Below, piece after piece: positions 26,115 through 35,097 of a stretch of DNA of 64,000 bases (the stretch's first letter is position 1; the number at the start of each line of letters is the position of its first letter). The translations under genes were made by a program, and so were the position numbers. This stretch comes from Chitinophagaceae bacterium (GTDB taxonomy: Bacteria > Bacteroidota > Bacteroidia > Chitinophagales > Chitinophagaceae): positions 124,001 through 188,000 of the forward strand of contig JAHBTL010000003.1 of NCBI GenBank assembly GCA_019638615.1, written 5' to 3'. The notes beneath the pieces were generated by a model. That model did not search any database and was not told where the DNA came from. It saw nothing but the letters and a program-made list of their open reading frames with translations.

Positions 26115-26459
26115 TTACAACCGGTTCCCTTCTTTTGGAAATATGATACGGGGCTTAAAAGCTTTGGCTTCTTCAAAATCCATACTGGCATATGAAATGA
26201 TGATAACGGTATCGCCTACAGTGCCCTGCCTGGCCGCCGGACCGTTCAGGCAGCATACTCCCGAACCGGCGCGCCCCCTGATAAGATATGTTTCAATGCG
26301 TGAGCCATTGTTCACATTTACAACCTGTATTTTTTCGTTTTCTATCAGGTTGGCCGCGTCCATTAAATCAGCGTCCAGTGTGAGGCTGCCCACATAGTGG
26401 AGATTGGCTTCCGTAATAACAGCCCTGTGTATTTTTGATTTCAGTATTTCAATTTTCAT
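26115..26459 (-). CDS. panD: Aspartate 1-decarboxylase proenzyme
   Basis: PanD makes beta-alanine from aspartate for pantothenate synthesis and is a pyruvoyl enzyme produced by self-cleavage. ATG 26459 is chosen over an upstream TTG: it gives the canonical [13 protein letters not shown] start and places the cleavage site Gly24-Ser25 (YVGS) exactly where expected. [21 protein letters not shown] is typical of the family, and the 114-residue length is normal. The start lies inside the last codons of panC (11-bp overlap), so panC and panD are translationally coupled. Confidence 0.96.
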   Translation of the reverse strand: MKIEILKSKIHRAVITEANLHYVGSLTLDADLMDAANLIENEKIQVVNVNNGSRIETYLIRGRAGSGVCCLNGPAARQGTVGDTVIIISYASMDFEEAKAFKPRIIFPKEGNRL

Positions 26460-27321
26460 TGCCTGCAAAATTAAACGGTAAAATCATATTATCGATCAGG
26501 CGAACGTTGCCCATAAAGGCCGCAATAAGCGCAATTATTTTAGTTTGTCCATCCCAGTCATCTAATAATGAAAGCGTATCAACTGTGGCTATTTCAATAT
26601 AATCAGGTACCAGTTTCTTTTGTTCTAATATTTTACGCGCTTCTTTCAGCAAATTGCTTAACGGGCCGGGCTGTATATTTTGTTTGATAAATGTGAGCGA
26701 TTCATATAAACCGGTTGCCAGTTTTCTTTCTTCTTCATTTAGCCTCATGTTCCTGCTGCTCATAGCCAGTCCGTCCGGCTCCCGTAATGTAGTGCATACA
26801 TGGATGCGTGCCCGTGCATCAATGAGCGAGAGGAGTTTTGTAATTACCATGCATTGCTGGTAATCTTTTTGCCCGAGGTACAGGTGGTGCGGGTCGATGA
26901 TATGCATTAACCTGTCCATTACCCGGCACACACCCTGGAAATGCCCGGGCCGGTATTTTCCTTCGAGTATGGTTTCAAGGTAACCCAGGTCATATACCGG
27001 GACATTCCCTTCAACCCCATCCGGATATATTTCGCTTACCGAAGGCAGAAACAGTACCTCACAACCCGTTTTTTCAAGCTCGTAAATATCCTTGTCCAAC
27101 GTAACCGGGTATTTCTGAAAGTCTTCGGAATCATTGAATTGTGCAGGATTAATAAATATGCTGCATACCGTAATGCTGTTCTCCTTTTTTGAGGCTTCGA
27201 TAAGCGATAAATGCCCCCGGTGAAGCGCTCCCATCGTAGGTACAAAACCTATAATATTACCTTTCAACCGTTGCTTTTGCAGGTAACGTTCAACATCTTT
27301 TGCCAGCTTAATGATAAACAT
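26449..27321 (-). CDS. panC: Pantoate-beta-alanine ligase
   Basis: PanC joins pantoate and beta-alanine with ATP to give pantothenate. The 290-residue protein shows the family ATP-site [16 protein letters not shown] with His34 and His37, the substrate segments FINPAQFN and YLGQKDYQQ, and the KMSKS-like region AMSSRNMRL. It is the first gene of the minus-strand run panC-panD-flippase-rfaE2 and is divergent from the GT5-like gene, sharing a 111-bp promoter region. Confidence 0.97.
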   Translation of the reverse strand: MFIIKLAKDVERYLQKQRLKGNIIGFVPTMGALHRGHLSLIEASKKENSITVCSIFINPAQFNDSEDFQKYPVTLDKDIYELEKTGCEVLFLPSVSEIYPDGVEGNVPVYDLGYLETILEGKYRPGHFQGVCRVMDRLMHIIDPHHLYLGQKDYQQCMVITKLLSLIDARARIHVCTTLREPDGLAMSSRNMRLNEEERKLATGLYESLTFIKQNIQPGPLSNLLKEARKILEQKKLVPDYIEIATVDTLSLLDDWDGQTKIIALIAAFMGNVRLIDNMILPFNFAGNEN

Positions 27322-27379
27322 AGTAGCGTTAAAAGTAGTAAATGCAAAGCTTTAGAACTCAGGTTCGCTAAAAAAATCT

Positions 27380-27387
27380 TACCTTTG
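27380..27387 (+). promoter_or_regulatory. Bacteroidota-type -7 box for the GT5-like gene
   Basis: TACCTTTG followed by C matches the TAnnTTTG consensus exactly and lies about 45 bp before the ATG at 27433. No convincing -33 TTG is present at the usual spacing. Confidence 0.6.
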
Positions 27388-27432
27388 CACACCTTATATT
27401 TTTCCTTAATATTAACTTAACAAAAGCGGAAA

Positions 27433-28248
27433 ATGTCTACAAAAAAGCGAGTTCTATTTATTGCCAATGAAATGTCTCCCTATCTTGAGCTAACTGAGTT
27501 CTCGGAGATTGTGAACAGGCTGGCGATAAAATCAAACGACAGTGGTTTTGAAGTTCGTTGCATTATGCCCCGTTTTGGTGTTATTAATGAAAGAAGGCAC
27601 AGGTTGCATGAAGTTGTAAGATTGTCGGGTATTAATGTTTCCGTGGATAGCGAAGATTTTCCTCTGCAAATTAAAGTGGCTTCTTTACCTAATGCAAGAT
27701 TACAGGTTTATTTTCTTGAAAACGAAGATTTGTTTAAAAGAAAATTTGTTTTTACTGACGAGCAGGAAAACTGGTTTGATGATAACTGGCTTCGTACCAT
27801 ATTTTATTGCAAGGGCGCGCTGGAAACAGTAAAGAAGTTCGGATGGCCTCCTGATATTATTCACTGCAGCGGCTGGATGACAGGATTGATCCCTCTTTAC
27901 CTGAAGACAGCTTATAAAAAAGACCCGGTTTTTGGCAACAGCAAAACAATATATACGATCGGGCAAAATACCTTTAAAGAGAAAATAGGCGTTGACTTTG
28001 TTAAAAAAGCCATTATCCATGCTTCTATTAAGGAAAAAGATATGGAGCCGTTCAAAGACAATAATAATACTGCCATGTTCCGGGGGGGCGCTACCTATGC
28101 AGATGCCATTACGTTTGGAGCTGCAAAGGTAGAGAAGAAACTGGCGGACGAATTTTCTAAAGTAAAAGGCAAAAAAGTACTTCCCTTTAAAGCAGATTCA
28201 GATTTAACAGACTATTTACAATTGTATAACGACCTTGCGGACAAGTAG
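27433..28248 (+). CDS. One-domain glycogen/starch synthase-like protein (GT5 N-terminal domain only)
   Basis: The 271-residue protein matches the N-terminal Rossmann domain of glycogen synthase: RVLFIANEMSPYLELTEFSEIVNRLA, MPRFGVINERRHRLHEVVRLSGI, the WPPDIIHCSGWMTGLIPLYLK helix and YADAITFGA near the end. The usual protein is about 470-500 residues. Here the whole C-terminal nucleotide-sugar domain with the EX7E catalytic motif is missing, and the gene ends cleanly without a frameshift. Full glycogen synthase activity is therefore unlikely; it may be a regulatory or sugar-binding relative. Such short forms next to panC and DUF4270 are, to my knowledge, usual in Bacteroidota, so this is not a fresh truncation. 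Confidence 0.8.
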   Translation: MSTKKRVLFIANEMSPYLELTEFSEIVNRLAIKSNDSGFEVRCIMPRFGVINERRHRLHEVVRLSGINVSVDSEDFPLQIKVASLPNARLQVYFLENEDLFKRKFVFTDEQENWFDDNWLRTIFYCKGALETVKKFGWPPDIIHCSGWMTGLIPLYLKTAYKKDPVFGNSKTIYTIGQNTFKEKIGVDFVKKAIIHASIKEKDMEPFKDNNNTAMFRGGATYADAITFGAAKVEKKLADEFSKVKGKKVLPFKADSDLTDYLQLYNDLADK

Positions 28249-28365
28249 TGGGAGCCAGGGCATATTAGTGTTGAGAATGAATCATTGCTGTGCATCAAGA
28301 GCTGCTTTTAAAAATAACTGTACCTTATAATAACCCTCTATTAAAATTTACAACAGGTGAAGTTG

Positions 28366-29844
28366 ATGTCTTTGCTGTACGCAACCGGAATAGTTATACT
28401 GGCTGTTATTTTCAATGTGCGTTGTACAAAAATCAATCCTACCGATATAGGTACAGATCTTTTACCGACCGTAGATAATGTACATACCTTTGACACTGTT
28501 TTAAGGGTATATACCGCCAACTATTTATTTGACGACTCCACTCGCATGCCTTACTATGATAATCATGCCCTGGGGCTGATAGAAGACGATCCTGAATTTG
28601 GAAAAACAGATGCGCGGATATATATGTCTTTAGTGCCGAATTCCACTAATAAAAACCCCTTTATTTCCAGTGATAGCATTATTGGTATTGATTCAGCCTT
28701 CTTGAATCTGTCGTATGCCGGTGCTGTTTTTGGGGATAGCAACTCGGTTCAGAAATTTACCGTTTATGAGATAAGCGATCCCCAGTTTCTGGATACTTTC
28801 AACCGTGTTGTTGTGCGGCCGGATTTCACAACAACAGGTACGCCCATAGGTGGCGGCCAGGTAACACTTAATACCATTGATGATGCAAAGACCATAGTGG
28901 TGAAGCGGGATACTCAAACTGTTTCGAATGTTTTAAGGATCCCTGTAGATCCGGCGCTGGGTTTACGTTTTGCTGCCTATGATACCGGTACCGTTTATCC
29001 TGCTTCAAGGCGCGACTCTGCTTTCCAGAAAGTATTTAACGGGATTGCTGTTAAAGTAGATGAAACTTCTCCATCCAAATCGGCCATTACTTATTATGAT
29101 CTTGAAAATGAGAATACCAAACTTACTTTCTATTTCCGGGTTAAGAATAATGGCGTAATTGATACGCTCGCTACAGACTTTGTTTTTGCAAAAGTGCTGA
29201 CACTCGGCGGTAAAGCTTATTCCGTTAGTGCGAACACAATAAACCGTACCCCGGCGCACAACTATGCGAACCTGGATCTATCCACGCCTGTTACGGATCC
29301 TGAAAAAATATATATTCAATCTACACCGGGCTCTTATGCCATTTTAACCATTCCCGGGCTAAAAGGGCTTGACAACAGGCTGATACATAGGGCGGAATTG
29401 TCTATGTACCGCGATAATGATGCTGCAGGAAACGATATCTATCTGGGACCTGATTTGCTTTATCTTAATCTTATTGACAGTGCGAACAACAACCGGTCTC
29501 TTACTATACGGGATGACTTTGTTTATAATTCAAGTACCGCTTCTTACGATTATCAAACTTTTGGGGGATTTATTAAGAACGATAAATACTTTTTTAATCT
29601 CACCCGGTATGTTCAAAATATCGTTACGAACAAGGATACCATTTTTTCATTCCGTTTGTATGCTCCAAAAGCAACGCTTGATTATTACGTATATCCCAAA
29701 GAATATGGTAATGTTCCGTATGAGTTAGAGTCTATTGGCGTAAATCCCAACATTGCAAAAGGACGGGTCGTGCTGAATGGGGGAGGAGATCCTGCTTTAA
29801 AACCTAAAGCGATGGTACTGCGCATAATTTATTCAAAAATTTAA
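28366..29844 (+). CDS. DUF4270 family lipoprotein
   Basis: ATG 28366 is preferred over the GTG at 28357. From it the 492-residue protein has a lipoprotein signal (LLYATGIVILAVIFNVRC) with the modified Cys about residue 20. The mature start TKINPTDIGTDLLP and the following YFDDSTRMPYYDNHALGLIEDDPEFGKTDARIYMSL-like section are typical of DUF4270. The family is Bacteroidota-specific, predicted to be periplasmic or on the outer membrane, and has no assigned function. It follows the GT5-like gene by 117 bp and precedes metK. Confidence 0.87.
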   Translation: MSLLYATGIVILAVIFNVRCTKINPTDIGTDLLPTVDNVHTFDTVLRVYTANYLFDDSTRMPYYDNHALGLIEDDPEFGKTDARIYMSLVPNSTNKNPFISSDSIIGIDSAFLNLSYAGAVFGDSNSVQKFTVYEISDPQFLDTFNRVVVRPDFTTTGTPIGGGQVTLNTIDDAKTIVVKRDTQTVSNVLRIPVDPALGLRFAAYDTGTVYPASRRDSAFQKVFNGIAVKVDETSPSKSAITYYDLENENTKLTFYFRVKNNGVIDTLATDFVFAKVLTLGGKAYSVSANTINRTPAHNYANLDLSTPVTDPEKIYIQSTPGSYAILTIPGLKGLDNRLIHRAELSMYRDNDAAGNDIYLGPDLLYLNLIDSANNNRSLTIRDDFVYNSSTASYDYQTFGGFIKNDKYFFNLTRYVQNIVTNKDTIFSFRLYAPKATLDYYVYPKEYGNVPYELESIGVNPNIAKGRVVLNGGGDPALKPKAMVLRIIYSKI

Positions 29845-29854
29845 TCAGTCCGCT

Positions 29855-29862
29855 TATCTTTG
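29855..29862 (+). promoter_or_regulatory. Bacteroidota-type -7 box for metK
   Basis: TATCTTTG followed by C matches TAnnTTTG exactly, 60 bp before the metK ATG. The leader is too short to hold a SAM riboswitch. Confidence 0.65.
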
Positions 29863-29921
29863 CGCCACTTCTTTAACAAGGAGTTGAATAAACCTATACT
29901 AAACTTATTAAATTTTCTTCC

Positions 29922-31175
29922 ATGTCTTATTTGTTTACTTCGGAAAGTGTGTCTGAGGGACATCCTGATAAAGTAGCCGACCAGATATCTGATGCCCTGA
30001 TAGATCATTTTTTGGCTTTTGATCCAGAAAGCAAAGTAGCGTGCGAAACCCTTGTTACTACCGGCCAGGTAGTGCTTGCCGGCGAAGTAAAGTCGAAAGC
30101 CTACCTGGATGTGCAGGAAATAGCAAGGGGTGTTATCCGTAAAATAGGATATACCAAGAGCGAATATATGTTTGAAGCGCATTCCTGCGGTGTGTTATCT
30201 GCCATTCATGAGCAATCTGCCGATATTAACCAGGGTGTTGATCGTAAAAAGAAGGAAGAGCAGGGCGCCGGCGACCAGGGAATGATGTTCGGATATGCTA
30301 CCGATGAAACAGATGATTACATGCCGCTTGCTTTAGACCTGGCGCATAAAATACTGATCGAGCTTTCGGCGCTGAGAAGGGAAAACAAACAAATAAAATA
30401 CCTGCGCCCTGATGCAAAAAGCCAGGTAACGCTCGAATACGACGACAATAATAATCCTGTGCGCATTGATGCGATCGTGGTTTCTACCCAGCACGATGAT
30501 TTTGATAAAGAGCCTAAGATGCTGGAGAAGATCAAAAATGATGTGATCAGTATTCTTATTCCGCGTGTAAAAGCCAAATATAAAAAATACGCCAGGCTGT
30601 TCAATAAAGACATTAAATATCACATCAACCCTACGGGTAAGTTTGTGATTGGCGGTCCGCACGGCGATACAGGTTTAACAGGCCGTAAAATTATAGTTGA
30701 TACATACGGTGGAAAAGGCGCGCATGGCGGTGGCGCATTCAGCGGCAAGGATCCTTCAAAAGTTGACCGCTCTGCCGCGTATGCAACACGGCATATTGCC
30801 AAAAACCTGGTAGCAGCGGGAGTAGCAAAGGAAGTGCTGGTGCAGGTATCGTATGCTATAGGAGTGGCCAAGCCCACCAGCATCAATGTAAAAACTTTTG
30901 GCACTGCCAAGGTGAACCTTACCGACGGGCAAATCGGAAAGATCGTTGAAGGCATTTTTGATATGCGCCCTTATTTCATTGAAAAAAGGTTGAAGCTGCG
31001 CAGTCCTATATACTCAGAAACTGCAGCGTATGGACACATGGGGCGCAAGCCTGAGGTGATTACCAAAACCTTCATATCCCCGGATGGCAAAACCAAAACA
31101 ATGAAAGTAGAGTTGTTTACCTGGGAAAAGCTGGACAAGGTAAAAGAAGTAAAAAAGGCGTTTGGAATAAAGTGA
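29922..31175 (+). CDS. metK: S-adenosylmethionine synthase
   Basis: MetK makes S-adenosylmethionine from methionine and ATP. At 417 residues it is slightly longer than the usual 385-400 because of lysine-rich insertions ([27 protein letters not shown]). Signatures are [15 protein letters not shown] near residue 11, [12 protein letters not shown] near 112 and [19 protein letters not shown] near 264. It has its own -7 box and is followed by a clear terminator, so it forms a single-gene unit. Confidence 0.97.
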   Translation: MSYLFTSESVSEGHPDKVADQISDALIDHFLAFDPESKVACETLVTTGQVVLAGEVKSKAYLDVQEIARGVIRKIGYTKSEYMFEAHSCGVLSAIHEQSADINQGVDRKKKEEQGAGDQGMMFGYATDETDDYMPLALDLAHKILIELSALRRENKQIKYLRPDAKSQVTLEYDDNNNPVRIDAIVVSTQHDDFDKEPKMLEKIKNDVISILIPRVKAKYKKYARLFNKDIKYHINPTGKFVIGGPHGDTGLTGRKIIVDTYGGKGAHGGGAFSGKDPSKVDRSAAYATRHIAKNLVAAGVAKEVLVQVSYAIGVAKPTSINVKTFGTAKVNLTDGQIGKIVEGIFDMRPYFIEKRLKLRSPIYSETAAYGHMGRKPEVITKTFISPDGKTKTMKVELFTWEKLDKVKEVKKAFGIK

Positions 31176-31202
31176 TTTTCATGCTATAAATAATATATCA
31201 AC

Positions 31203-31233
31203 AAACCCGCAGTGAGATACGATCTGCGGGTTT
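31203..31233 (+). terminator. Intrinsic terminator of metK
   Basis: AAACCCGCAG (31203-31212) pairs perfectly with CTGCGGGTTT (31224-31233), followed by T-rich sequence, 28 bp after the metK stop codon. Confidence 0.9.
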
Positions 31234-31258
31234 TGTGTTAATAGATTTAATTCAATTA

Positions 31259-31822
31259 ATGATGATGAGCGAGCACATCAATCCATGGAAAGTAGTAAAG
31301 CAAAAGCCTGTTTATGATAATCCGTGGATTGCAGTAACGGAGTATGATGTGATTAATCCATCGGGTGGAGAAGGAATTTACGGTAAGGTATCGTTTAAAA
31401 ACCTGGCAGTGGGCGTGGTGCCTCTGAATGAGGAGGGATATACCTGGTTGGTAGGACAGTACAGGTTTCCCATCGATGCGTATAGCTGGGAAATTCCGGA
31501 AGGCGGAGGAGCGCCGGGTATTGATCCTGTGGTTTCGGCGCAGCGCGAACTTTTGGAAGAAACCGGCTTAAAGGCACGGAAATGGGATAAGATTTTAGAT
31601 ATGCATCTTTCTAATTCTGTCACTAATGAAACCGGCGTTGTATATCTTGCACGAGAACTGTCGCAGCATGAAGCCCAGCCCGAGGAAACGGAGCAGCTTG
31701 TAATAAAAAAAGTAAAGTTCGAAGGAGCTTTTCAAATGGTTTTGCGAGGAGAGATTACAGACTCTTTGTCGGTAGCTGCCATTTTAAAGCTGGAATATCT
31801 TTTAAAGAATCATCTTGTTTAA
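31259..31822 (+). CDS. NUDIX hydrolase (ADP-ribose / GDP-mannose pyrophosphatase-like)
   Basis: The likely start is one of the three ATG codons at 31259-31265, giving about 186-188 residues; an upstream GTG at 31235 lies inside the metK terminator. The Nudix helix is clear (AQRELLEETGL), and GGGAPGIDPVVS before it corresponds to the GG...E part, apparently one residue shorter than the consensus spacing. The WEIPEGGG and QYRFPIDAYSWE context resembles enzymes that hydrolyse ADP-ribose or sugar nucleotides. It is 11 bp upstream of rlmB and probably co-transcribed. Confidence 0.88.
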   Translation: MMMSEHINPWKVVKQKPVYDNPWIAVTEYDVINPSGGEGIYGKVSFKNLAVGVVPLNEEGYTWLVGQYRFPIDAYSWEIPEGGGAPGIDPVVSAQRELLEETGLKARKWDKILDMHLSNSVTNETGVVYLARELSQHEAQPEETEQLVIKKVKFEGAFQMVLRGEITDSLSVAAILKLEYLLKNHLV

Positions 31823-31833
31823 TTGGTATAGTT

Positions 31834-32574
31834 GTGAAAAAATCGTCGTTGATTATAGGAAGGCAGCCATTGATCGAAGCATTGGAAAGCGGCAGGGCCA
31901 TTGATAAAATATTTATGTTTAAGAACATCAGCGGCGAAAATGTACAAATGATCCGGCAACTGGCGCGTGAAAGGAATGTGCCGGTACAAATGGTGCCGGT
32001 AGAAAAGCTGAACAGTTTTACCAAAGCCAATCACCAGGGCATGGTAGCTATTGCCGCTATGGTACAGTACATTGACCTGCAGCAGGTAATTGATCATGTA
32101 GTAGGCAGTGGCGCTACCCCGCTTTTTATAATGCTCGATGGCGTGACGGATGTACGCAATATCGGCGCCATAGCCAGGACAGGAGTATGTTGCGGAGCCC
32201 AGTGTATCATTATTCCGGATAAGGGGGTAGGCGCGCTGAATGAAGAAACGCTTAAATCATCGGCCGGAGCGCTTGAAAAAATGCATGTATCAAGGGTGAA
32301 CAGTCTTGCACATGCCGTAGATACCTTGCATTTGAACGGTATAAAAGTGGCTTGCGCAGAAATGAAAGCTTCGCTTAAAGTATACGAAGCAGATTTTACC
32401 CAACCGGTTTGCATCATCATGGGAAATGAAGAAAAAGGCATACAGCATTTTCTCAGCAAAGCGGCAGACGATCACTTCACCATCCCTATAGCGGGCGATT
32501 TTGATTCTTACAATGTTTCTGTTGCCGCCGGGATCATTTTGTACGAGGCAATGAAACAAAGAATGCTGATTTGA
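31834..32574 (+). CDS. rlmB: 23S rRNA (guanosine-2'-O-)-methyltransferase, RlmB/TrmH-type SPOUT family
   Basis: The 246-residue protein begins at GTG 31834. It has the substrate-binding N-domain (SLIIGRQPLIEALESGRAIDKIF, ANHQGMVAI) and the knotted SPOUT domain with the three motifs DGVTDVRNIGAIARTG, IIMGNEEKGI and DSYNVSVAAGIILYE. RlmB methylates G2251 in the ribosomal P loop; the assignment to this position is by similarity. Its last codons (MLI and stop) lie within the following period-7 array, so the C-terminus seems to have been remodelled by the repeat. Confidence 0.9.
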   Translation: MKKSSLIIGRQPLIEALESGRAIDKIFMFKNISGENVQMIRQLARERNVPVQMVPVEKLNSFTKANHQGMVAIAAMVQYIDLQQVIDHVVGSGATPLFIMLDGVTDVRNIGAIARTGVCCGAQCIIIPDKGVGALNEETLKSSAGALEKMHVSRVNSLAHAVDTLHLNGIKVACAEMKASLKVYEADFTQPVCIIMGNEEKGIQHFLSKAADDHFTIPIAGDFDSYNVSVAAGIILYEAMKQRMLI

Positions 32575-32699
32575 GGATTGCTGATTTGAAATTTAAGTCA
32601 ATCTTCTCTATACCTTATTCCTAACATTGTGAGATAATCGATATTAAATACCGGATTCTAATCTCAAATATCGAATCTCAAATTTCTAATTTCCCATTC
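32565..32699. repeat. Period-7 array A6 between two converging genes
   Basis: Words of the ATTGCTG/ATTTGAA type run over 32565-32597. Complementary words (ATTCTAA, TCTCAAA, TATCGAA, TCTCAAA, TTTCTAA) occupy about 32655-32695. The array covers the last codons of rlmB (plus) and the last codons and stop of the minus-strand gene at 32678, so it supplies both C-termini and both stop codons. Confidence 0.75.
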
Positions 32700-33265
32700 G
32701 TCAAAACCTGCTCCTCGCAGAATTCATTAAACTCTTTTTCTTCCACTTCATTCAGGTGCGGGTCTATTTCACGTTGCAGTATCTTGTTGTTCTTAAAATC
32801 GAGCGTCAGCAAATTATCTTTGAGCACAACATTCGAAAGCTCATCCCATTGAAACCGTTTCCTGAAAAAGGTATTGATCACCACCTGCTCATCTGATACG
32901 CCAATTTCAAGATTTTGCCTTGCCTGGTGATCGAAGAGTACGAAAAGGATAAATAAAATGAATATCCACCTCATGCCTGGTACAAACAGCCATACTATAC
33001 CTGTAACAAAAAGAGGATGCTTATAAGTGATGCGGGGATCGTGTTTTTTCCTGATCCACCAGTTGCGGATCAGCGCAACAGGAATAAGAAACGAAATCCA
33101 GAAAAAAACAGAACTGGTACGATTTGTAAGTATTGCAAAAAAAAGGAAGAACACCCAGCAGGTAAAGCATAGCAAGAAGCTGATATAATCAATATTTCCT
33201 GATTTCTCTTTTCTTACGATCAGCACATACTGGAAAAGAGCCGGCTTATTTGAACGCCCCGGCAT
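32678..33265 (-). CDS. Membrane protein of unknown function
   Basis: The 195-residue protein has about four hydrophobic segments (residues 27-46, 50-69, 84-100, 98-115) and a soluble C-terminal part (about 118-195) with a beta pattern and a charged tail (EVEEKEFNEFCEEQ). The arrangement resembles small bacterial membrane proteins with a PH-like cytoplasmic domain (VVINTFFRKRFQWDELSNVVLKDNLLTLDFKNNK), but I do not recognise a named family. It overlaps the agmatinase-type gene by one base and is surely co-transcribed. The final residues GKLEI are encoded by repeat sequence. Confidence 0.75.
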   Translation of the reverse strand: MPGRSNKPALFQYVLIVRKEKSGNIDYISFLLCFTCWVFFLFFAILTNRTSSVFFWISFLIPVALIRNWWIRKKHDPRITYKHPLFVTGIVWLFVPGMRWIFILFILFVLFDHQARQNLEIGVSDEQVVINTFFRKRFQWDELSNVVLKDNLLTLDFKNNKILQREIDPHLNEVEEKEFNEFCEEQVLTNGKLEI

Positions 33266-34302
33266 TAGTTATTTGCTACCATTAGGTTACATAATTTAAA
33301 CAGCACTCGGGCGCCTACATTTTCATCCCATTCATTACTGCTTACCCCCGTTTCACATAAGTCGAAGCCAATGATTTTGCGACCGCTTTCCAGTATTTTA
33401 CGGAATAAATAAAACAGTTGCTCCGTTTCAAAACCTCCCGGAACAGGCATGCCCGTGTGTGGGCATAAGGTCCTGTTCAATCCATCAATATCAAAGCTTA
33501 TGTAAACGTTTTGAGGCAGGTTCGTTATTATTTCTCCTGCAATGTCTTTCCATGTCTCCCCTTCATATAGCCTTTCCTTAAGCTGTTTGTCGAAGAACGT
33601 TACTACACGCCGGTTACTGTTATCAATATACTGGCGCTCACTCTGGCAATAATCCCTTACTCCCACCTGCACCAGCTTTTTAATTTGAGGTATTTCCGAT
33701 AATGCGTTAAACATGATAGACGCATGCGAATATTTAAACTGCATATATGATTCTCTTAAATCGCAATGCGCATCTACCTGTAATATGCCGTATTCGGGAT
33801 ATTTTTCAGCAATGGCCTTATAAAAACCAAGAGGTATGCTGTGATCTCCGCCCAGCAGCCCTACCAGTTTTCCCTGGTTCAGTAATTCCCTGGTTTGATC
33901 GTATACCCAGTTATTGAGAAATGCGCCGCCTTCATTTACTTCCTTAAGGGTTTTGCACATAAACCTGTTCTCGCTGATTTCCTGCCCCCGGGAAATATAG
34001 TCAATAAACAACTCCGATTCTTTGCGGAGATAATCACTTTTAGCAAGTACCTTTTTATCCGGTTCACGCAGAAAAAATCCCTGTTTCCAGCCATCACTTA
34101 CATCTGCATCCATGATGTCAACATGCAAACTTGCTTTTTGTATGCGCTCGGGCGCCCTGGCTGTGCCTGCAAGATAACTTACAGTAACTTCCCATGGAAC
34201 AGGCAGGATTACCAGCCTTGCATCGTTTTCAGAAAAAGGCAGTCCAAAAATGTTGTATTCCGGATTACCTGAACCATTGGGGTCGAATGTAGAGATATCC
34301 AT
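33265..34302 (-). CDS. Ureohydrolase of the arginase/agmatinase/formimidoylglutamase family
   Basis: The 345-residue enzyme has all six binuclear manganese ligands of the family in order: His154 in GGDHS, Asp177, His179 and Asp181 in VDAHCDLR, then Asp271 and Asp273 in SFDIDGLN. The C-terminal CPHTGMPVPGGFE segment fits the agmatinase-like group common in Bacteroidota. It would hydrolyse a guanidino compound to urea; whether this is agmatine, arginine or another guanidine cannot be decided here. No other arginine or polyamine gene is adjacent. The downstream partner is the overlapping membrane protein. Confidence 0.88.
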   Translation of the reverse strand: MDISTFDPNGSGNPEYNIFGLPFSENDARLVILPVPWEVTVSYLAGTARAPERIQKASLHVDIMDADVSDGWKQGFFLREPDKKVLAKSDYLRKESELFIDYISRGQEISENRFMCKTLKEVNEGGAFLNNWVYDQTRELLNQGKLVGLLGGDHSIPLGFYKAIAEKYPEYGILQVDAHCDLRESYMQFKYSHASIMFNALSEIPQIKKLVQVGVRDYCQSERQYIDNSNRRVVTFFDKQLKERLYEGETWKDIAGEIITNLPQNVYISFDIDGLNRTLCPHTGMPVPGGFETEQLFYLFRKILESGRKIIGFDLCETGVSSNEWDENVGARVLFKLCNLMVANN

Positions 34303-34637
34303 GATATGCTTTAGTTCAAAAGCGGTGCAAGTTACACTGTTTTTTTAATGCCTGCAACATGCACCTGCCGGATAAACGAAATTGGGTAGAATAAAGTTGC
34401 AGCAGTGTAAAAAAAGAGAGGGTTACAGGTTTCAGGTCGCAGGTTTCAGGTTTGTGCCTAAACTAATAAACCATAAACTACAAACAATAAATCTATTGAA
34501 ACCTGTAACATGCAACACGGTCTCCGGGAAAGTTTAATAAACGTTAAAATCTGTTATTTGCCGCAGTTTGAGCAATTTAGCTGATAAAAGTCATCCGTTC
34601 AGGTAAAAACAATGATACAATGCTTTGCTTTTTGAGC
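34303..34637. other. Intergenic region between divergent genes
   Basis: Apart from array A7 (34420-34519) and the ccmE -7 box just beyond its right end, I see no gene or recognisable site in these 335 bp. Confidence 0.5.
34420..34519. repeat. Period-7 inverted array A7
   Basis: Five words, GGGTTAC, AGGTTTC, AGGTCGC, AGGTTTC and AGGTTTG (34420-34454), are followed by ATAAACC, ATAAACT, ACAAACA, ATAAATC (34466-34493) and then GAAACCT, GTAACAT, GCAACAC (34498-34518). Within it GTTACAGGTTTCA and TGAAACCTGTAAC are exact reverse complements, giving a 13-bp stem. Confidence 0.85.
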
Positions 34638-34645
34638 TAATTTTG
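34638..34645 (+). promoter_or_regulatory. Bacteroidota-type -7 box for ccmE-ccmF
   Basis: TAATTTTG followed by C matches TAnnTTTG exactly, 29 bp before the ccmE start codon. Confidence 0.65.
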
Positions 34646-34674
34646 CGGGAGTTCATCCAAGGATTTTCCCTATC

Positions 34675-35091
34675 ATGAAAAAAATTCACATTGTAACGCT
34701 TGTACTGATAGCCGCGGCAATTGCTTATATGCTGGTTACCATGTCTAAAGATCTTACTACTTATGATACCATTGCTTCTGCAAAACAAAAGCAAGGAAAA
34801 TTCATTCACCTGATCGCGAAACTCGACCGTTCTAAAGATATTGAATATGATCCTGTAACAGATCCTAATTTCCTGGCTTTTTATGCGGTAGATTCCCTGG
34901 GTGGAAATACCAAAGTAATTTATCACAGCACCAAGCCGCCGGAACTGGAAATGAGCGAACGCCTTGTTTTAAAGGGTAAAATGAACGGAGAAGTATTTGA
35001 ATGCAAAGAAATTTTGCTGAAATGTCCTTCCAAATACAAAGACGACCCGGAGCATCAGAAAAGGGACTTTGAAAACAAAATGCAGAATTAA
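34675..35091 (+). CDS. ccmE: Cytochrome c maturation heme chaperone, CxxxY-type
   Basis: The 138-residue protein has an N-terminal membrane anchor (residues 5-22) and a periplasmic OB-fold domain (SERLVLKGKMNGEVFECKEILLKCPSKY), matching CcmE, which carries heme covalently before handing it to CcmF. The heme-attachment motif is C117-P-S-K-Y121, the CxxxY variant, instead of the HxxxY of E. coli CcmE. It lies 6 bp before ccmF, the enzyme it would deliver heme to, which strongly supports the assignment. No ccmABCD or ccmH genes are in the window. Confidence 0.9.
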   Translation: MKKIHIVTLVLIAAAIAYMLVTMSKDLTTYDTIASAKQKQGKFIHLIAKLDRSKDIEYDPVTDPNFLAFYAVDSLGGNTKVIYHSTKPPELEMSERLVLKGKMNGEVFECKEILLKCPSKYKDDPEHQKRDFENKMQN

Positions 35092-35097
35092 ATTTTC

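Noticed and set aside
29845-29921. SAM riboswitch before metK
   Set aside because: Only 77 bp separate the genes and the exact -7 box leaves a leader of roughly 50 nt with no SAM-type helices.
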